Assembly: GCA_964569425.1 (NCBI GenBank)
Contig: CAZMVD010000034.1
Span: 1-34,395, forward strand
Source: JACQXM01 sp964569425
GTDB taxonomy: Bacteria > Planctomycetota > Phycisphaerae > UBA1845
Direction: 5' to 3'
DNA length: 34,395 nucleotides
The notes below the pieces were generated by a model. The model had not been told where the DNA came from. It was given only the letters and a program-made list of their open reading frames with translations, and made no database searches. Shown piece after piece: positions 15,959 through 26,210 of the stretch. Position 1 is the first letter of the stretch, and the number at the start of each line of letters is the position of its first letter. The position numbers were made by a program, and so were the translations under genes.

Positions 15959-16186
15959 TTACGCTGTTACCACGGTTCCGTCGAAGCGGGTGAAGGTGAA
16001 CCCGTTGAAGTCCTCGTTGTAGCACAGGCGCTGGTCGGCCTGGACGCTGATGGCGACGTCCACGCCCAGTTTGAGTGACTCGGCGTAGTCGGTTCGCCAA
16101 CGTACGCCCGCGTGGTCGCGCCCGACGGCGGTGTTGGCGGCGAGCTTGGTGAGTTTGTTGCCCACGGTGAGCGGCAGGCTGGCGCT
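15959..16186 (-). pseudogene. Haloperoxidase C-terminal fragment (vanadium-dependent family)
   Basis: This frame (SLPLTVGNKLTKLAAN to FTRFDGTVVTA) matches the last 68 residues of the intact haloperoxidase encoded at 26211-27971 at 58 of 68 positions, counted by eye, and the DNA is also visibly similar. Only the C-terminal end is present; upstream the frame stays open by base composition but shows no further homology. In the conserved GRDHAGVHWRSDY of the intact protein, the last His, which in this family links to vanadate, is Arg here (GRDHAGVRWRTDY). It is therefore a decayed remnant of a duplicated gene and cannot be an active enzyme. It lies on the same strand as the intact copy. Confidence 0.8.
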
Positions 16187-16361
16187 GAACTTGACCGGGG
16201 GCGTTTGAGTCTTGGAGCCTTTCCCGATAACTGAATCCGGGGCGTCCGCGCGGGCTGCCCTTGACCCCTCGCGTAAAGGGGAGCAGGCCCGCGGCTCGCG
16301 TTGAAATTTGGGATAGGTTCTTGATCGACCGTGTGGTTTGCCGCGTTCGTAGCGCTGCGGC

Positions 16362-18761
16362 CTACTTAACCTCCACCGAGACCTTGTGAATCCTGCCCGT
16401 GAACTTTGAGCGGGCTTCCGATCCGATGGCCTCCACGACCGGGGTGCCGAGGTCGATGCCCACGTCCGCCGTTTCGTCCGCGGAGAAGATGATCGGTTGG
16501 GTGTGCTCGATCCGCCCTTCGGCGACTTTGGCGTCGTTTACAAACAACATGCCTTGACCACCTTTCCCGAGCCCTCCGCCGTCATAGGCAAACTCGAACC
16601 GGATCGTGGTTTTCCCGGGTTTGAGCTTCTCGGTGGACGCCACGGAGAATCGCTTCAAACCGAGGAAGTTGTAATCGTATGCCGGGACGCCGTCGTTTAC
16701 ATACAGCCCCCAGCCCCCAAAGCGACCTCCCTGCACCAGGATGGCGCCGTGGGCGCCGGCCGGCGGCACTTCCACCTCGGCCACAATGGTCTTTGACCTG
16801 TTCTTGATGTTGATGAACACGCTCTCCATCATCCCCGTCATGCCCTCGGCCAGGGTCAGCGACGTGCGTCCTCCCATCAGATCCGGGCGGCCCACTTTCT
16901 CCGCCAGGCCGCGCTCGAACAGGCGGTCGTCAATGGGAAGCACGTGATACTTTTCGGCCTCCTTCATGAAAACTCCCTGCAAATCCGCGAGTTTCGTCGG
17001 GTTTTGGGCGGCCAGGTCGTTGGACAGGCTGAAATCCGATCGCACATCGTACAGCTCCCACACATCGTCGTGCAGCGGATGGCGCGGCTCCGATTCCCAG
17101 GCGGCCCGGTGAATGGTGCGTGCGAACCAGCCCTCGTGGTAAATGGCGCGATTCCCCGAGATCTCAAAGTACTGGGTGGCGTGGCGTTCCGCGGCCTGGG
17201 GGTCGTCGAACGAGTAGACCAGGCTTAGGCCCTCCATGGGAACCTGCGGCACTCCATTGACGACCTTGGGCTCCGGCAGACCGGCTGCTTCCAGGATCGT
17301 GGGCGCAATGTCGATGACATGGCTGAACTGTGTGCGAATTCCGTTCTTCGCTTTGATGCCTTTGGGCCAGTGCACGACCATGCCGTTGCGCGTTCCGCCG
17401 AAGTCCGAAGCCACCTGTTTGGTCCAGGCGAACGGTGCGTCGAGAGCAATCGCCCAGCCGGCGGCCATGTGCGGGTAGGTCTCGGGTCCGCCCCATTGGT
17501 CATAGCGCTGGAGCATGTCGGGTACGGTCTCCTCCACGCCGTTGAAATAGGTCATTTCGCTGAACATGCCGTTGCGGCCCCCTTCCGCGCTGGTGCCGTT
17601 GTCGCCGGCAATATAGAACACGAGTGTGTTGTCGAGCGCGCCGACATCGGCGATCGCGTCGATCATCCGGCCGATCTCGTGGTCCGTGAACTCCGCGAAG
17701 GCCGCAAACACCTCCGCCTGGCGCGCGAACAGACGCTTTTCGTCCGTCGAAAGGCTGTCCCAGTCCGGAATGGCCTGGGGTTTGGCGGGGAGCTTGGTTC
17801 CCGGGGGAACCACGCCGAGCTTGATCTGCCGGGCGAGCGTTTCCTCCCGGAGCCTGTCCCAGCCCTGATCGAACTTGCCCTTCCAGCGAGCGATCCACTC
17901 CTTGGGCACGTGATGCGGCGCGTGGGTGGCGCCGGGCGCAAAGTAGACAAGAAACGGTTTGTCAGGGGTCAGCGCCTTCTGGTACTTGATCCACGCCACG
18001 GCCTTGTCGGTCATGTCAATCTGGAAATGGTAATTGGGATCGTCGGGCAACTCGACCTGGGTCACGCCGTCATAGAGATAGGGCGCCCATTGGTTGGTCT
18101 CGCCCCCGAGAAAGCCATAGAACTTGTCAAAGCCCTGATGCGTCGGCCAGCGGTCGTACGGTCCCGAGACGCTGGTTTCCCAGACCGCGGTTTCGTGCCA
18201 CTTTCCGAACGCCGCCGTGCTGTAGCCATTCAATCGCAACATCTCAGCCACCGGCGCGACGGAATTCGGGATCTGCCCGGTGGAGCCCGGGAAACCGGTC
18301 GCGAATTCGGTAATGAACCCCATGTTGTTGGTGTGGTGATTCCGTCCCGACTTGAGCGCCGCGCGGGTCGGCGAACACAACGCGGTGGTGTGGAAACTGT
18401 TATAGCGCAGCCCGCCCTGGGCCAAGCGGTCGAGCGTGGGCATGGCAATCGGGCCGCCGAAGGAGCTCGGCGCACCGAACCCGAGGTCGTCGATCAGAAT
18501 GATCACGACGTTGGGTGCGTTTTTCGGGGCCTTTACTTCAAAGCGCGGCGGTGGCTCGACATTGCGAACGTCGAGTTCCTTGTACACCGGACGCTTGGGC
18601 TCGGGCACCGGCAACACAGTTCGGTCGAGGGCTCTCGCACCGGCCGGCCCGCTTTCCTTCCCTTGCGGCTGGGCCGAAACCGGACCGGCAGCCAAGCCAT
18701 GGGCTAGAAGTGCCAGGAAAGCGGCCCATGCGAACAGCGAGTTACTCATGTTCTGATTCAT
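16362..18761 (-). CDS. Secreted arylsulfatase (CxPxR type, AtsA-like)
   Basis: With the ATG at 18761 (a GTG three codons upstream is an alternative) the product has 799 residues. It begins with a signal peptide (SLFAWAAFLALLAHGLAAG, cleaving near VSAQ) and acts in the periplasm or outside. The sulfatase core opens with NVVIILIDDLGFG, giving the metal-binding Asp pair. CSPTRAALKSGR around residue 129 contains the Cys that is oxidised to formylglycine, the catalytic hydrate. Later metal and sulfate contacts include GKWHET and GDNGTSAEGGRNG. The long form with an extra C-terminal beta domain is typical of Pseudomonas-type arylsulfatases that hydrolyse aryl or alkyl sulfate esters. No maturation enzyme (FGE or anSME) is encoded here. 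It is the last intact gene of a minus-strand cluster, 311 bp after the porin. Confidence 0.92.
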   Translation of the reverse strand: MNQNMSNSLFAWAAFLALLAHGLAAGPVSAQPQGKESGPAGARALDRTVLPVPEPKRPVYKELDVRNVEPPPRFEVKAPKNAPNVVIILIDDLGFGAPSSFGGPIAMPTLDRLAQGGLRYNSFHTTALCSPTRAALKSGRNHHTNNMGFITEFATGFPGSTGQIPNSVAPVAEMLRLNGYSTAAFGKWHETAVWETSVSGPYDRWPTHQGFDKFYGFLGGETNQWAPYLYDGVTQVELPDDPNYHFQIDMTDKAVAWIKYQKALTPDKPFLVYFAPGATHAPHHVPKEWIARWKGKFDQGWDRLREETLARQIKLGVVPPGTKLPAKPQAIPDWDSLSTDEKRLFARQAEVFAAFAEFTDHEIGRMIDAIADVGALDNTLVFYIAGDNGTSAEGGRNGMFSEMTYFNGVEETVPDMLQRYDQWGGPETYPHMAAGWAIALDAPFAWTKQVASDFGGTRNGMVVHWPKGIKAKNGIRTQFSHVIDIAPTILEAAGLPEPKVVNGVPQVPMEGLSLVYSFDDPQAAERHATQYFEISGNRAIYHEGWFARTIHRAAWESEPRHPLHDDVWELYDVRSDFSLSNDLAAQNPTKLADLQGVFMKEAEKYHVLPIDDRLFERGLAEKVGRPDLMGGRTSLTLAEGMTGMMESVFINIKNRSKTIVAEVEVPPAGAHGAILVQGGRFGGWGLYVNDGVPAYDYNFLGLKRFSVASTEKLKPGKTTIRFEFAYDGGGLGKGGQGMLFVNDAKVAEGRIEHTQPIIFSADETADVGIDLGTPVVEAIGSEARSKFTGRIHKVSVEVK

Positions 18762-19072
18762 ATCTTCCACTCACTCAACTATGAGAATCCGGTTCGCGAC
18801 CGGGTCAGCCCCGATCCCGGAGCCACAGACATCCCACTCGGTCGCGCGTTTTTTGTTTGCGTTCCGCTCGTGTTCGATGAGCAGGATGGCATGGCGTCAG
18901 CGCGATTCACCCCGCGCGGGCACCACCGTACGAACCCCAAGCTTATCGCACGTTGGACATCATTCTACCCAGCCTCGTCCCCCTCACAAGTGGGAGGCGC
19001 GACAAGGCCTGCCTTACTTTCACTTGGTCCCGCCGAGCGGGCACCGGCGGCCCATGGTTCGTCTGCCAACGG
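18762..19072. other. Gap between porin and sulfatase genes
   Basis: About 311 bp between two minus-strand genes of the cluster. Long enough for a separate promoter for the sulfatase gene. No obvious hairpin plus T tract and no gene. Confidence 0.4.
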
Positions 19073-20647
19073 TCAGAAACTGATCTGGCCGCGGATGCCG
19101 AAGACGACGGCCACGTCCCGGTCGTCAAAGCCACCGCCCGGATTGATAATGACTTGAAGGTCCGGCGTCAGGTGGAACCAGGGGGTCACTTCGATGTTAT
19201 AGAAAAGCTCGACGCCTTGTTCGGAATGGACGCCCAGAACCTCGGGCAGATCGTCGCTGAAGTTCGCGTGGTAGTATCCCAGGCCGAATGTATCGTTGTC
19301 GCGCTCTGCCAGAATCCCCTTGCCGCTCACACCGATGCTGTAGAACTGCTCGATGGGGTTGGCCTTGCCGGTGGAATAGCCGAACCGGCCGAATACGCCG
19401 ATGCCTTGCTGAGGGTCGTCAGGCTCGGTGTACAGGTACTGGTCGAAGTTGTAATAGAACACCCAGTCGTCGGACTGCGCATCCGGGTCGCCAAGTAGAC
19501 GGCTCAATCCCGTCCACCGGGCGAAGCGCCCCAACGGCCCCGGGCCGAGCACGGCAAAGGCGCCCAAGGTCGGGAGTTGAATGCGGTTGTCCGGGTCGAG
19601 CACGCGCAAATCGCGTGCCGTCCATACCCAACCCAACCGTTGATGGCCGACTTTGTCCCAGGGTTTGATGGTGAATTCGAACTCCTGCCCGACGGAGTAC
19701 CAGTTTCGGCCGTGAAATGCGGTGTTGAATCCGGTCTTGGTCACGGCGCCGTCGGGGTCGTTGTCGTTGATGCCCGTGGATATCTTCAGCCATTTTGTCG
19801 GCAGATACACGACGGCCGCCGAAAGCGTGGTGTACGGCCCAAAGGGAAGTAACACGGGATTGGCGCGCAAGCCGAGGTTCATGAACTGCGTTTTTTCGCT
19901 GCTGGCGAAGGCGTTTTGGTCCATCGAACTGGCAAGGTCCATTTTGCCAAAGACCAACACGAGTTTCTCGGATAGGGCCTGCGCAAAATAGTATTCCGAC
20001 AACGTCGTCTTGCCGGAATCGCCGGGAACGGGGAAGAGTGCGTCGGCATTCACCGCAAGGACCGAACCCGCATGGGAGTGCATGTTGTGGCCGAACCAGG
20101 TCTCGCCGCGCAGGGTGAGCAGGCCGCCCGGCCAAAGGCCCAGGCGGGCGGTGTCGAACTGGAGTTTGACATCGAGTGAGCCGGAGTACTCCATGGCATC
20201 GCTGGTGTTTCTTCCGCCGTGGACGTTGACCTGGAAGACCTGGGTCAGGCTGAGGTCGATGAGGATGCCTTTCTCAGCCAGGTCGGTGCGCGTGCCGCCC
20301 CAGTCGCCGAGGAGGTAGGACCGCTTGGAGAGGTCTCCGGTGTAGTCAGACAGTTTCTCAATAAGCGAAGGCATGGCCGGTGGCGACTGGGCGTTCGGCG
20401 TGGTCGCCCCGTCCGCCTGTGGTTGAGCCTGGGGGGAGCCCGCGACCTGGGCACTGCTGGTTTCTTTCGACTTGGGTTCGTCGGGTGGTTGCCCCCATGC
20501 TAAGGCCGCGCCGAGATTCAACACAAGTACGCCAATGAGTGCCGGTGACCGTGCCATGATGGCTCGTACGCCTCTGGTCCGTACCGCGCAGATAATAGGT
20601 TGCGTTCTCGTCAAAGGATGAATGCCAATCCCAGCGCGCATGTCCAT
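19073..20647 (-). CDS. OprB-family carbohydrate-type porin
   Basis: The 524-residue outer-membrane protein starts at the ATG at 20647 (AGAGGA just upstream; ATGs at 20641 and 20662 are alternatives). A hydrophobic segment MARSPALIGVLVLNLGAALAWGQ around residues 31-53 is the likely signal peptide; a start there is possible but poorly supported. The mature part opens with a Pro/Gln-rich linker and the OprB signature YLLGDWGGTRTDLAEKGI. Alternating beta-strand sequence follows to a terminal Phe (GIRGQISF), the usual end of an outer-membrane barrel. OprB porins admit sugars or other small substrates. It is 22 bp downstream of the HAD phosphatase gene, so they are probably one transcript and may share a substrate with the flanking sulfatases. 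Confidence 0.9.
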   Translation of the reverse strand: MDMRAGIGIHPLTRTQPIICAVRTRGVRAIMARSPALIGVLVLNLGAALAWGQPPDEPKSKETSSAQVAGSPQAQPQADGATTPNAQSPPAMPSLIEKLSDYTGDLSKRSYLLGDWGGTRTDLAEKGILIDLSLTQVFQVNVHGGRNTSDAMEYSGSLDVKLQFDTARLGLWPGGLLTLRGETWFGHNMHSHAGSVLAVNADALFPVPGDSGKTTLSEYYFAQALSEKLVLVFGKMDLASSMDQNAFASSEKTQFMNLGLRANPVLLPFGPYTTLSAAVVYLPTKWLKISTGINDNDPDGAVTKTGFNTAFHGRNWYSVGQEFEFTIKPWDKVGHQRLGWVWTARDLRVLDPDNRIQLPTLGAFAVLGPGPLGRFARWTGLSRLLGDPDAQSDDWVFYYNFDQYLYTEPDDPQQGIGVFGRFGYSTGKANPIEQFYSIGVSGKGILAERDNDTFGLGYYHANFSDDLPEVLGVHSEQGVELFYNIEVTPWFHLTPDLQVIINPGGGFDDRDVAVVFGIRGQISF

Positions 20648-20669
20648 CGATTCCTCTCCCATGGTTACC

Positions 20670-21722
20670 TCAGTTGCCGGTCGGGAACACAATCTTCCAA
20701 TCGTTCTTGATACTCACAATCGTCCAACCCTTGGCGCGGGCCTGGTCGAGAGCCTTGTCCAGTCTGCCGATGCGGGAGTCGCGATCGTAGGCCCACTCGC
20801 GCTCGCTGTCGGTGTGGTGCACAATCAGGCAGAACCGCGCGCCGCCGCCGGCGGCGGTCCACTGGAGCATGGGCAGGTCGCCGTCAGAATTGCCAAAGGC
20901 CATGACCGGGCGGCGGCCAATGTGCTGGTGAATTCCGACGGGTTTGCCCTCGTTATCGTCAATGAAGTTCAGTTCGGGCAGGCGTACCAGCACCGGCTTT
21001 CCGCCGCGCAGCTCGAATTTCGTTTTGATGCTGCTGCCCACCACTTGCTCGGGCGGTATACCGTAGACGTTTTCCGCCCATGGGCGCATGAACTCAATTC
21101 CACCACCGGAGACGATGAATGGCTTGAATCCGTTTACCCGCAGACAGGCGAGCAGTTCGAGCATTGGCTGATAGACCATTTTCGTGTACGGCTGCCCGGT
21201 CCGCGGATGCCTGGCCGTGGTGATCCAGTCGTGGACAATGGTCTCGAACTCTTCGGCTGTCATGCCCGTGTGCGTGGCCATGATGATTTCGAGCAGGGCC
21301 TTCTCGCCGCCGGCCAGCGCCCCGTTCACATTACCTTTGAGGAGGGAATCGAATGGCTCCCGCTCTTTCCACTCGGGATACTGCGGGGCGAGGACCGTCA
21401 CACGGTCGAGGGCAAAAGCGAGCTGGAAGTACAAGGGTTGTTCGGCCCACAGCGTGCCGTCATTGTCGAACACCGCAATGCGTTCGGCGGGCGGAATGAA
21501 ATCGGATGAACCTTCCGTCGTGACTTTCGCTACGAATTCCAGAATGGACCGCTTGGCCGCGCCATCGTTCCACGAGGGGAGCGGGTCAACGTCCGAAGTG
21601 CCGGTTGCGAGGAACCCCTGAGCGCAGACAACCAACACAAAGACCACGATTCCCCGGAATTTCGCGATCGGGTTCCTCAATCGACGCCGACTCCGGATCT
21701 CAGGTCCCACCAAACAGCCCAC
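20670..21722 (-). CDS. Secreted HAD-family phosphatase
   Basis: The 350-residue protein has the HAD motifs in order: FDNDGT around residue 85 (nucleophile Asp), SGGG around 200 (motif II) and FGNSDGDLPML around 275 (motif IV, magnesium-binding Asp). The N-terminus (FRGIVVFVLVVCAQGFLATG) is a signal peptide or lipoprotein-like anchor, so the enzyme should work in the periplasm, unlike most HAD enzymes. It probably removes phosphate from a small imported compound; despite the family name, dehalogenation is not implied. The GTG at 21722 has no strong ribosome site, but a 42-codon gene overlaps it by about 20 bases upstream, which could couple translation. The OprB gene follows after 22 bp. Confidence 0.87.
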   Translation of the reverse strand: MGCLVGPEIRSRRRLRNPIAKFRGIVVFVLVVCAQGFLATGTSDVDPLPSWNDGAAKRSILEFVAKVTTEGSSDFIPPAERIAVFDNDGTLWAEQPLYFQLAFALDRVTVLAPQYPEWKEREPFDSLLKGNVNGALAGGEKALLEIIMATHTGMTAEEFETIVHDWITTARHPRTGQPYTKMVYQPMLELLACLRVNGFKPFIVSGGGIEFMRPWAENVYGIPPEQVVGSSIKTKFELRGGKPVLVRLPELNFIDDNEGKPVGIHQHIGRRPVMAFGNSDGDLPMLQWTAAGGGARFCLIVHHTDSEREWAYDRDSRIGRLDKALDQARAKGWTIVSIKNDWKIVFPTGN

Positions 21723-21828
21723 CCACGAGTTGACGAACCGGTTCGAACAGCGCCTGCAATCCCCGGATTTCCAGGAAAATCACCGTGAAGACGCCGCCCA
21801 GGAAACCCAGGAGTGCCGTCAGGTACAC
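21700..21828 (-). CDS. 42-residue membrane peptide overlapping the HAD gene
   Basis: A GTG at 21828 preceded by GAGGT five bases upstream opens a 42-codon frame to TGA at 21700-21702. The peptide starts YLTALLGFLGGVFTVIFLE after the initiator, a convincing single membrane helix, followed by a short amphipathic tail (VRQLVGGLFGG). It ends inside the first codons of the HAD phosphatase gene, an overlap of about 20 bases in a different frame. The ribosome site, membrane character and position in the gap between sulfatase and phosphatase genes support a real small protein. It might anchor or regulate the neighbours; no family is recognised. Confidence 0.6.
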   Translation of the reverse strand: MYLTALLGFLGGVFTVIFLEIRGLQALFEPVRQLVGGLFGGT

Positions 21829-21924
21829 GATTCACCTCTTTCGTACATTGGCCGGGGTCATTCCGGTGCAGCTCCGGAGCCGCGCGGTCCGGCGAACCAC
21901 GCCAATCATGCTCGCGCCGCAGCG

Positions 21925-23496
<1,572 letters not shown>

Positions 23497-23587
23497 CTTC
23501 GCGTCTCCGATTCATGTGGCCAACGATCAAAGCGTCTTGAGTAAGCACACTATGTACGAACGAGTAACTTCCTGTAAAGCCAGTCCA

Positions 23588-26029
23588 TTATCGCCGGGGA
23601 GTCGAGATCGCTTCGGCCCGGATCAGGAACTGCTCCCGCGCCGCTGTCGGTAGCTCTTCTATGGCGGCCGCTTTTCGATAGAGCAGCACCGCCCGATCGG
23701 CAAATCCGCCCTCCTCCAACAGCCGCCCCAACAGAATGTACGCGTCCAGAAAAGGCACATGTGCGTCGGTCACGGTTTGCAAGAGGTCAATCGCTTCCTC
23801 CCGATCTCCCTGTCCGAGCAAATAGAATGCCAACGTATAGGCGTACTTGGGTTCTTTGGGTCGCAGCGTGTACGCCGTTCGACACCACTTGATTGCCTCC
23901 GCGGGGCGCTCCCCGGCCAACATCACGCCGAGGTTGTACGCGGCGACGTCTGACTGCGGGTCATTCTCGAACGCGGCACGAAGAGCGTTCTGGGCGCCTT
24001 CCGCCTGGCCCAGCTCCGCGAGCAGCAGGCCGAGATTCAGGTGCGCCGCGGCGTTTTTCGGCTCGGCTCTCAGTGCGCGACGCAGGCTCTCTTCGGCCTT
24101 GTCATTGCGCCCGGCGACGTTGTGGGCAATCGAAGCATTCACCAGTGGCGCCGCGTTGTCGGGCATGAATCGAAAGGCGCGTTCAAAACTTTCGACGGCC
24201 CGGTCGAAATCTCGTTGATCCATAAAAAAGTTGCCGAGATTGTGATGCGACGCAGCATCATCGGGCCGGGCGAGCGCAATCGCGAGGAACTCGTCGGTGG
24301 CCCGCCGCAGAGCGGTGCGTTGCTCATCACTGAGCGATTCGAGCGATACGCCGGCCAGCGAAGCCGCGGCCCGCACCCGCACGAGCCGGTAGTCGTCCCG
24401 CGTGGCCGTCAGCAATGCCTTCAGGCTGTGCTCGGATGGGGCGTGGTCGAGGGCCACCGCCGCGGCAGAACGGACCAAGGGCGAGGGATCCTCCAGGCAG
24501 CGAACCAGCACCGGCCATTTCGCGGGGTCGTCGCTCGATCGCAGCAGGCGAATCAACGCCGTGGCGAATACCTCATCCCGATCGGTCGAAGAAAGATACG
24601 CGAGCATGTCCGGCAATCGCGCCCATTGGCCCTCGCGCGCGGCGCGTACCAGGGCGCCTACGTGCAGCACCGGCGCCTGATAATCGCGCGACCGCCACTC
24701 GCGCACGTGCTTGTCCGCCCAGGCGGCGTCCTGATCCGCATGGCACTGGTTACAGGCGTTGGGCGAGCGGAAGGCCAGCGTGGCGGCCGGCATCGGCGGG
24801 CGCATCGAATGGTCGCTGCGCAACATCCGCGCGAACTCCGTCACCGGCATGTGGCAGGCTACGCACTTGCTCCCGGCGCTGTCGGGTTGGTGGTGCGTAT
24901 GGGCGACCACGTCTGCTACGTGCGAACGATGACAGGGCAGACAGGCCTGGTTGGTGTCGTCCGCAAAGCGGTAGCGGCCGCTCGAAGTGTGACAGTGCAT
25001 GCAGTCCAGCGCGCCCGATTTCACGCACGGGCTCATTCGCCACGAGGTGTAGGTGTAGTTTTCGCCCAGATCCCGGCCGTCGGGATAGAAATCGCTGTGT
25101 TCCGGTCCCACGAGGTCGTAATTGTCGAAGAACCGGTTTCCGGGTGTAAATGAATTCGTCAGCGGCGCGGACTTGGCATGGCAAGGGGCGCACAGGTCAT
25201 TGATCTGCTCGTTGGAGAATCGCTTCGTACTGATGATCCTGATGTCTTCCGGCGTTTTTCTCGTTCCCAACTCCCGGAACAGTCGCACGTGTTCCACGCC
25301 GGATCCGTGGCAGGTTTCGCAGTTGATGCCCGGCTCTGCCCAGGTTGCGTGATACGAGTCGGTCTGCGGATCAAAGTTCGCCGAGAACTGGCTGACGTGG
25401 CATCCGTGGCAGGACGTATTGAACGTCAGTTGCGGCGCCCGCCAGTCCAACACCTCGTCGTCAAAGTGCATGATCCCGCGGGCGGCGCTGCCCGTGGTGT
25501 CGAACCACTCCTGGCGGCGAACGTCGTACGCCACGGGAAGCACCTGAAGCCGGCCGCGATCCATGGGTGTGAGGAAGTAATAGACGTACTTGCCGCCGAG
25601 GGCGTGTTCGATCGCGTACTTTTTCTCCGCACCTGCCTGTTGCTCCAGCACCCAAGCGCCATCGGCCTTAATCTGTGCCTGGTAGGCGACACCCCGAACC
25701 AGGATCGGCTGAGCCTGCGGCTTCAATTCGGCGGCCGCGAATTCGCGCGTGAACGGTTGCATCGCCAGCCCGTGACGCGACGTGGCCCATTTCTGATAGA
25801 AGTCTGCATGGCAATCGCGGCAACTCGATGATCCGGCCCAGGAATCGGGAGCTTCCGGCAAATGATCCATCGTGTGGCCGTCAGGTTGCCTGAGAATTGG
25901 GGGGGATTTGGCGACTCCGGGTTCACTGGTGATCAGGTTAATAAGGAGGAACGGGCCCGCGGCCAATGCCGCTGTCAGACCGATGGCCGAACGAGTGGAA
26001 GCTTGGTACGCCGGGTGCAAGTAAGTCAC
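23588..26029 (-). CDS. Exported octahaem cytochrome c fused to HEAT and TPR repeats
   Basis: The 813-residue protein has an N-terminal hydrophobic segment (IGLTAALAAGPFLLINLI, around residues 16-33) for export. It contains eight CxxCH haem sites: CRDCH, CHGCH, CETCH, CAPCH, CMHCH, CLPCH, CVACH and CNQCH, all in the first 430 or so residues. Residues about 440-560 look like HEAT-type helical repeats (PLVRSAAAVALDHAPSEHSLKALL). From about 580 to the end there are at least five TPR units (for example HHNLGNFFMDQRDFDRAVESFERAF). Such proteins are predicted periplasmic electron carriers or reductases with a protein-binding tail. The GTG at 26029 is the first start before the hydrophobic segment but has only a weak ribosome site. 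It lies between the haloperoxidase and a sulfatase gene, all on one strand. Confidence 0.9.
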   Translation of the reverse strand: MTYLHPAYQASTRSAIGLTAALAAGPFLLINLITSEPGVAKSPPILRQPDGHTMDHLPEAPDSWAGSSSCRDCHADFYQKWATSRHGLAMQPFTREFAAAELKPQAQPILVRGVAYQAQIKADGAWVLEQQAGAEKKYAIEHALGGKYVYYFLTPMDRGRLQVLPVAYDVRRQEWFDTTGSAARGIMHFDDEVLDWRAPQLTFNTSCHGCHVSQFSANFDPQTDSYHATWAEPGINCETCHGSGVEHVRLFRELGTRKTPEDIRIISTKRFSNEQINDLCAPCHAKSAPLTNSFTPGNRFFDNYDLVGPEHSDFYPDGRDLGENYTYTSWRMSPCVKSGALDCMHCHTSSGRYRFADDTNQACLPCHRSHVADVVAHTHHQPDSAGSKCVACHMPVTEFARMLRSDHSMRPPMPAATLAFRSPNACNQCHADQDAAWADKHVREWRSRDYQAPVLHVGALVRAAREGQWARLPDMLAYLSSTDRDEVFATALIRLLRSSDDPAKWPVLVRCLEDPSPLVRSAAAVALDHAPSEHSLKALLTATRDDYRLVRVRAAASLAGVSLESLSDEQRTALRRATDEFLAIALARPDDAASHHNLGNFFMDQRDFDRAVESFERAFRFMPDNAAPLVNASIAHNVAGRNDKAEESLRRALRAEPKNAAAHLNLGLLLAELGQAEGAQNALRAAFENDPQSDVAAYNLGVMLAGERPAEAIKWCRTAYTLRPKEPKYAYTLAFYLLGQGDREEAIDLLQTVTDAHVPFLDAYILLGRLLEEGGFADRAVLLYRKAAAIEELPTAAREQFLIRAEAISTPRR

Positions 26030-26210
26030 TCCCCACGGCCTGCGCCGTCGGCTAAGACTTTATCGCCCCATTCGGCCCCGGCAAGGCTTGCCGCGCGCCG
26101 GCGCGCTTGACCGGCACTTTACGGTCGTACCGACCTTAACCCCCGATGTGCTCAGAAAGCCCGAGTCCACGCGAATCGCAAGAAAACGCCCTGCGGTTTG
26201 CCACATGGCC

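Noticed and set aside
17319..18707. 462-codon plus-strand frame opposite the CSPTR sulfatase
   Set aside because: Antisense shadow in GC-rich DNA; the sulfatase on the other strand has full motifs.
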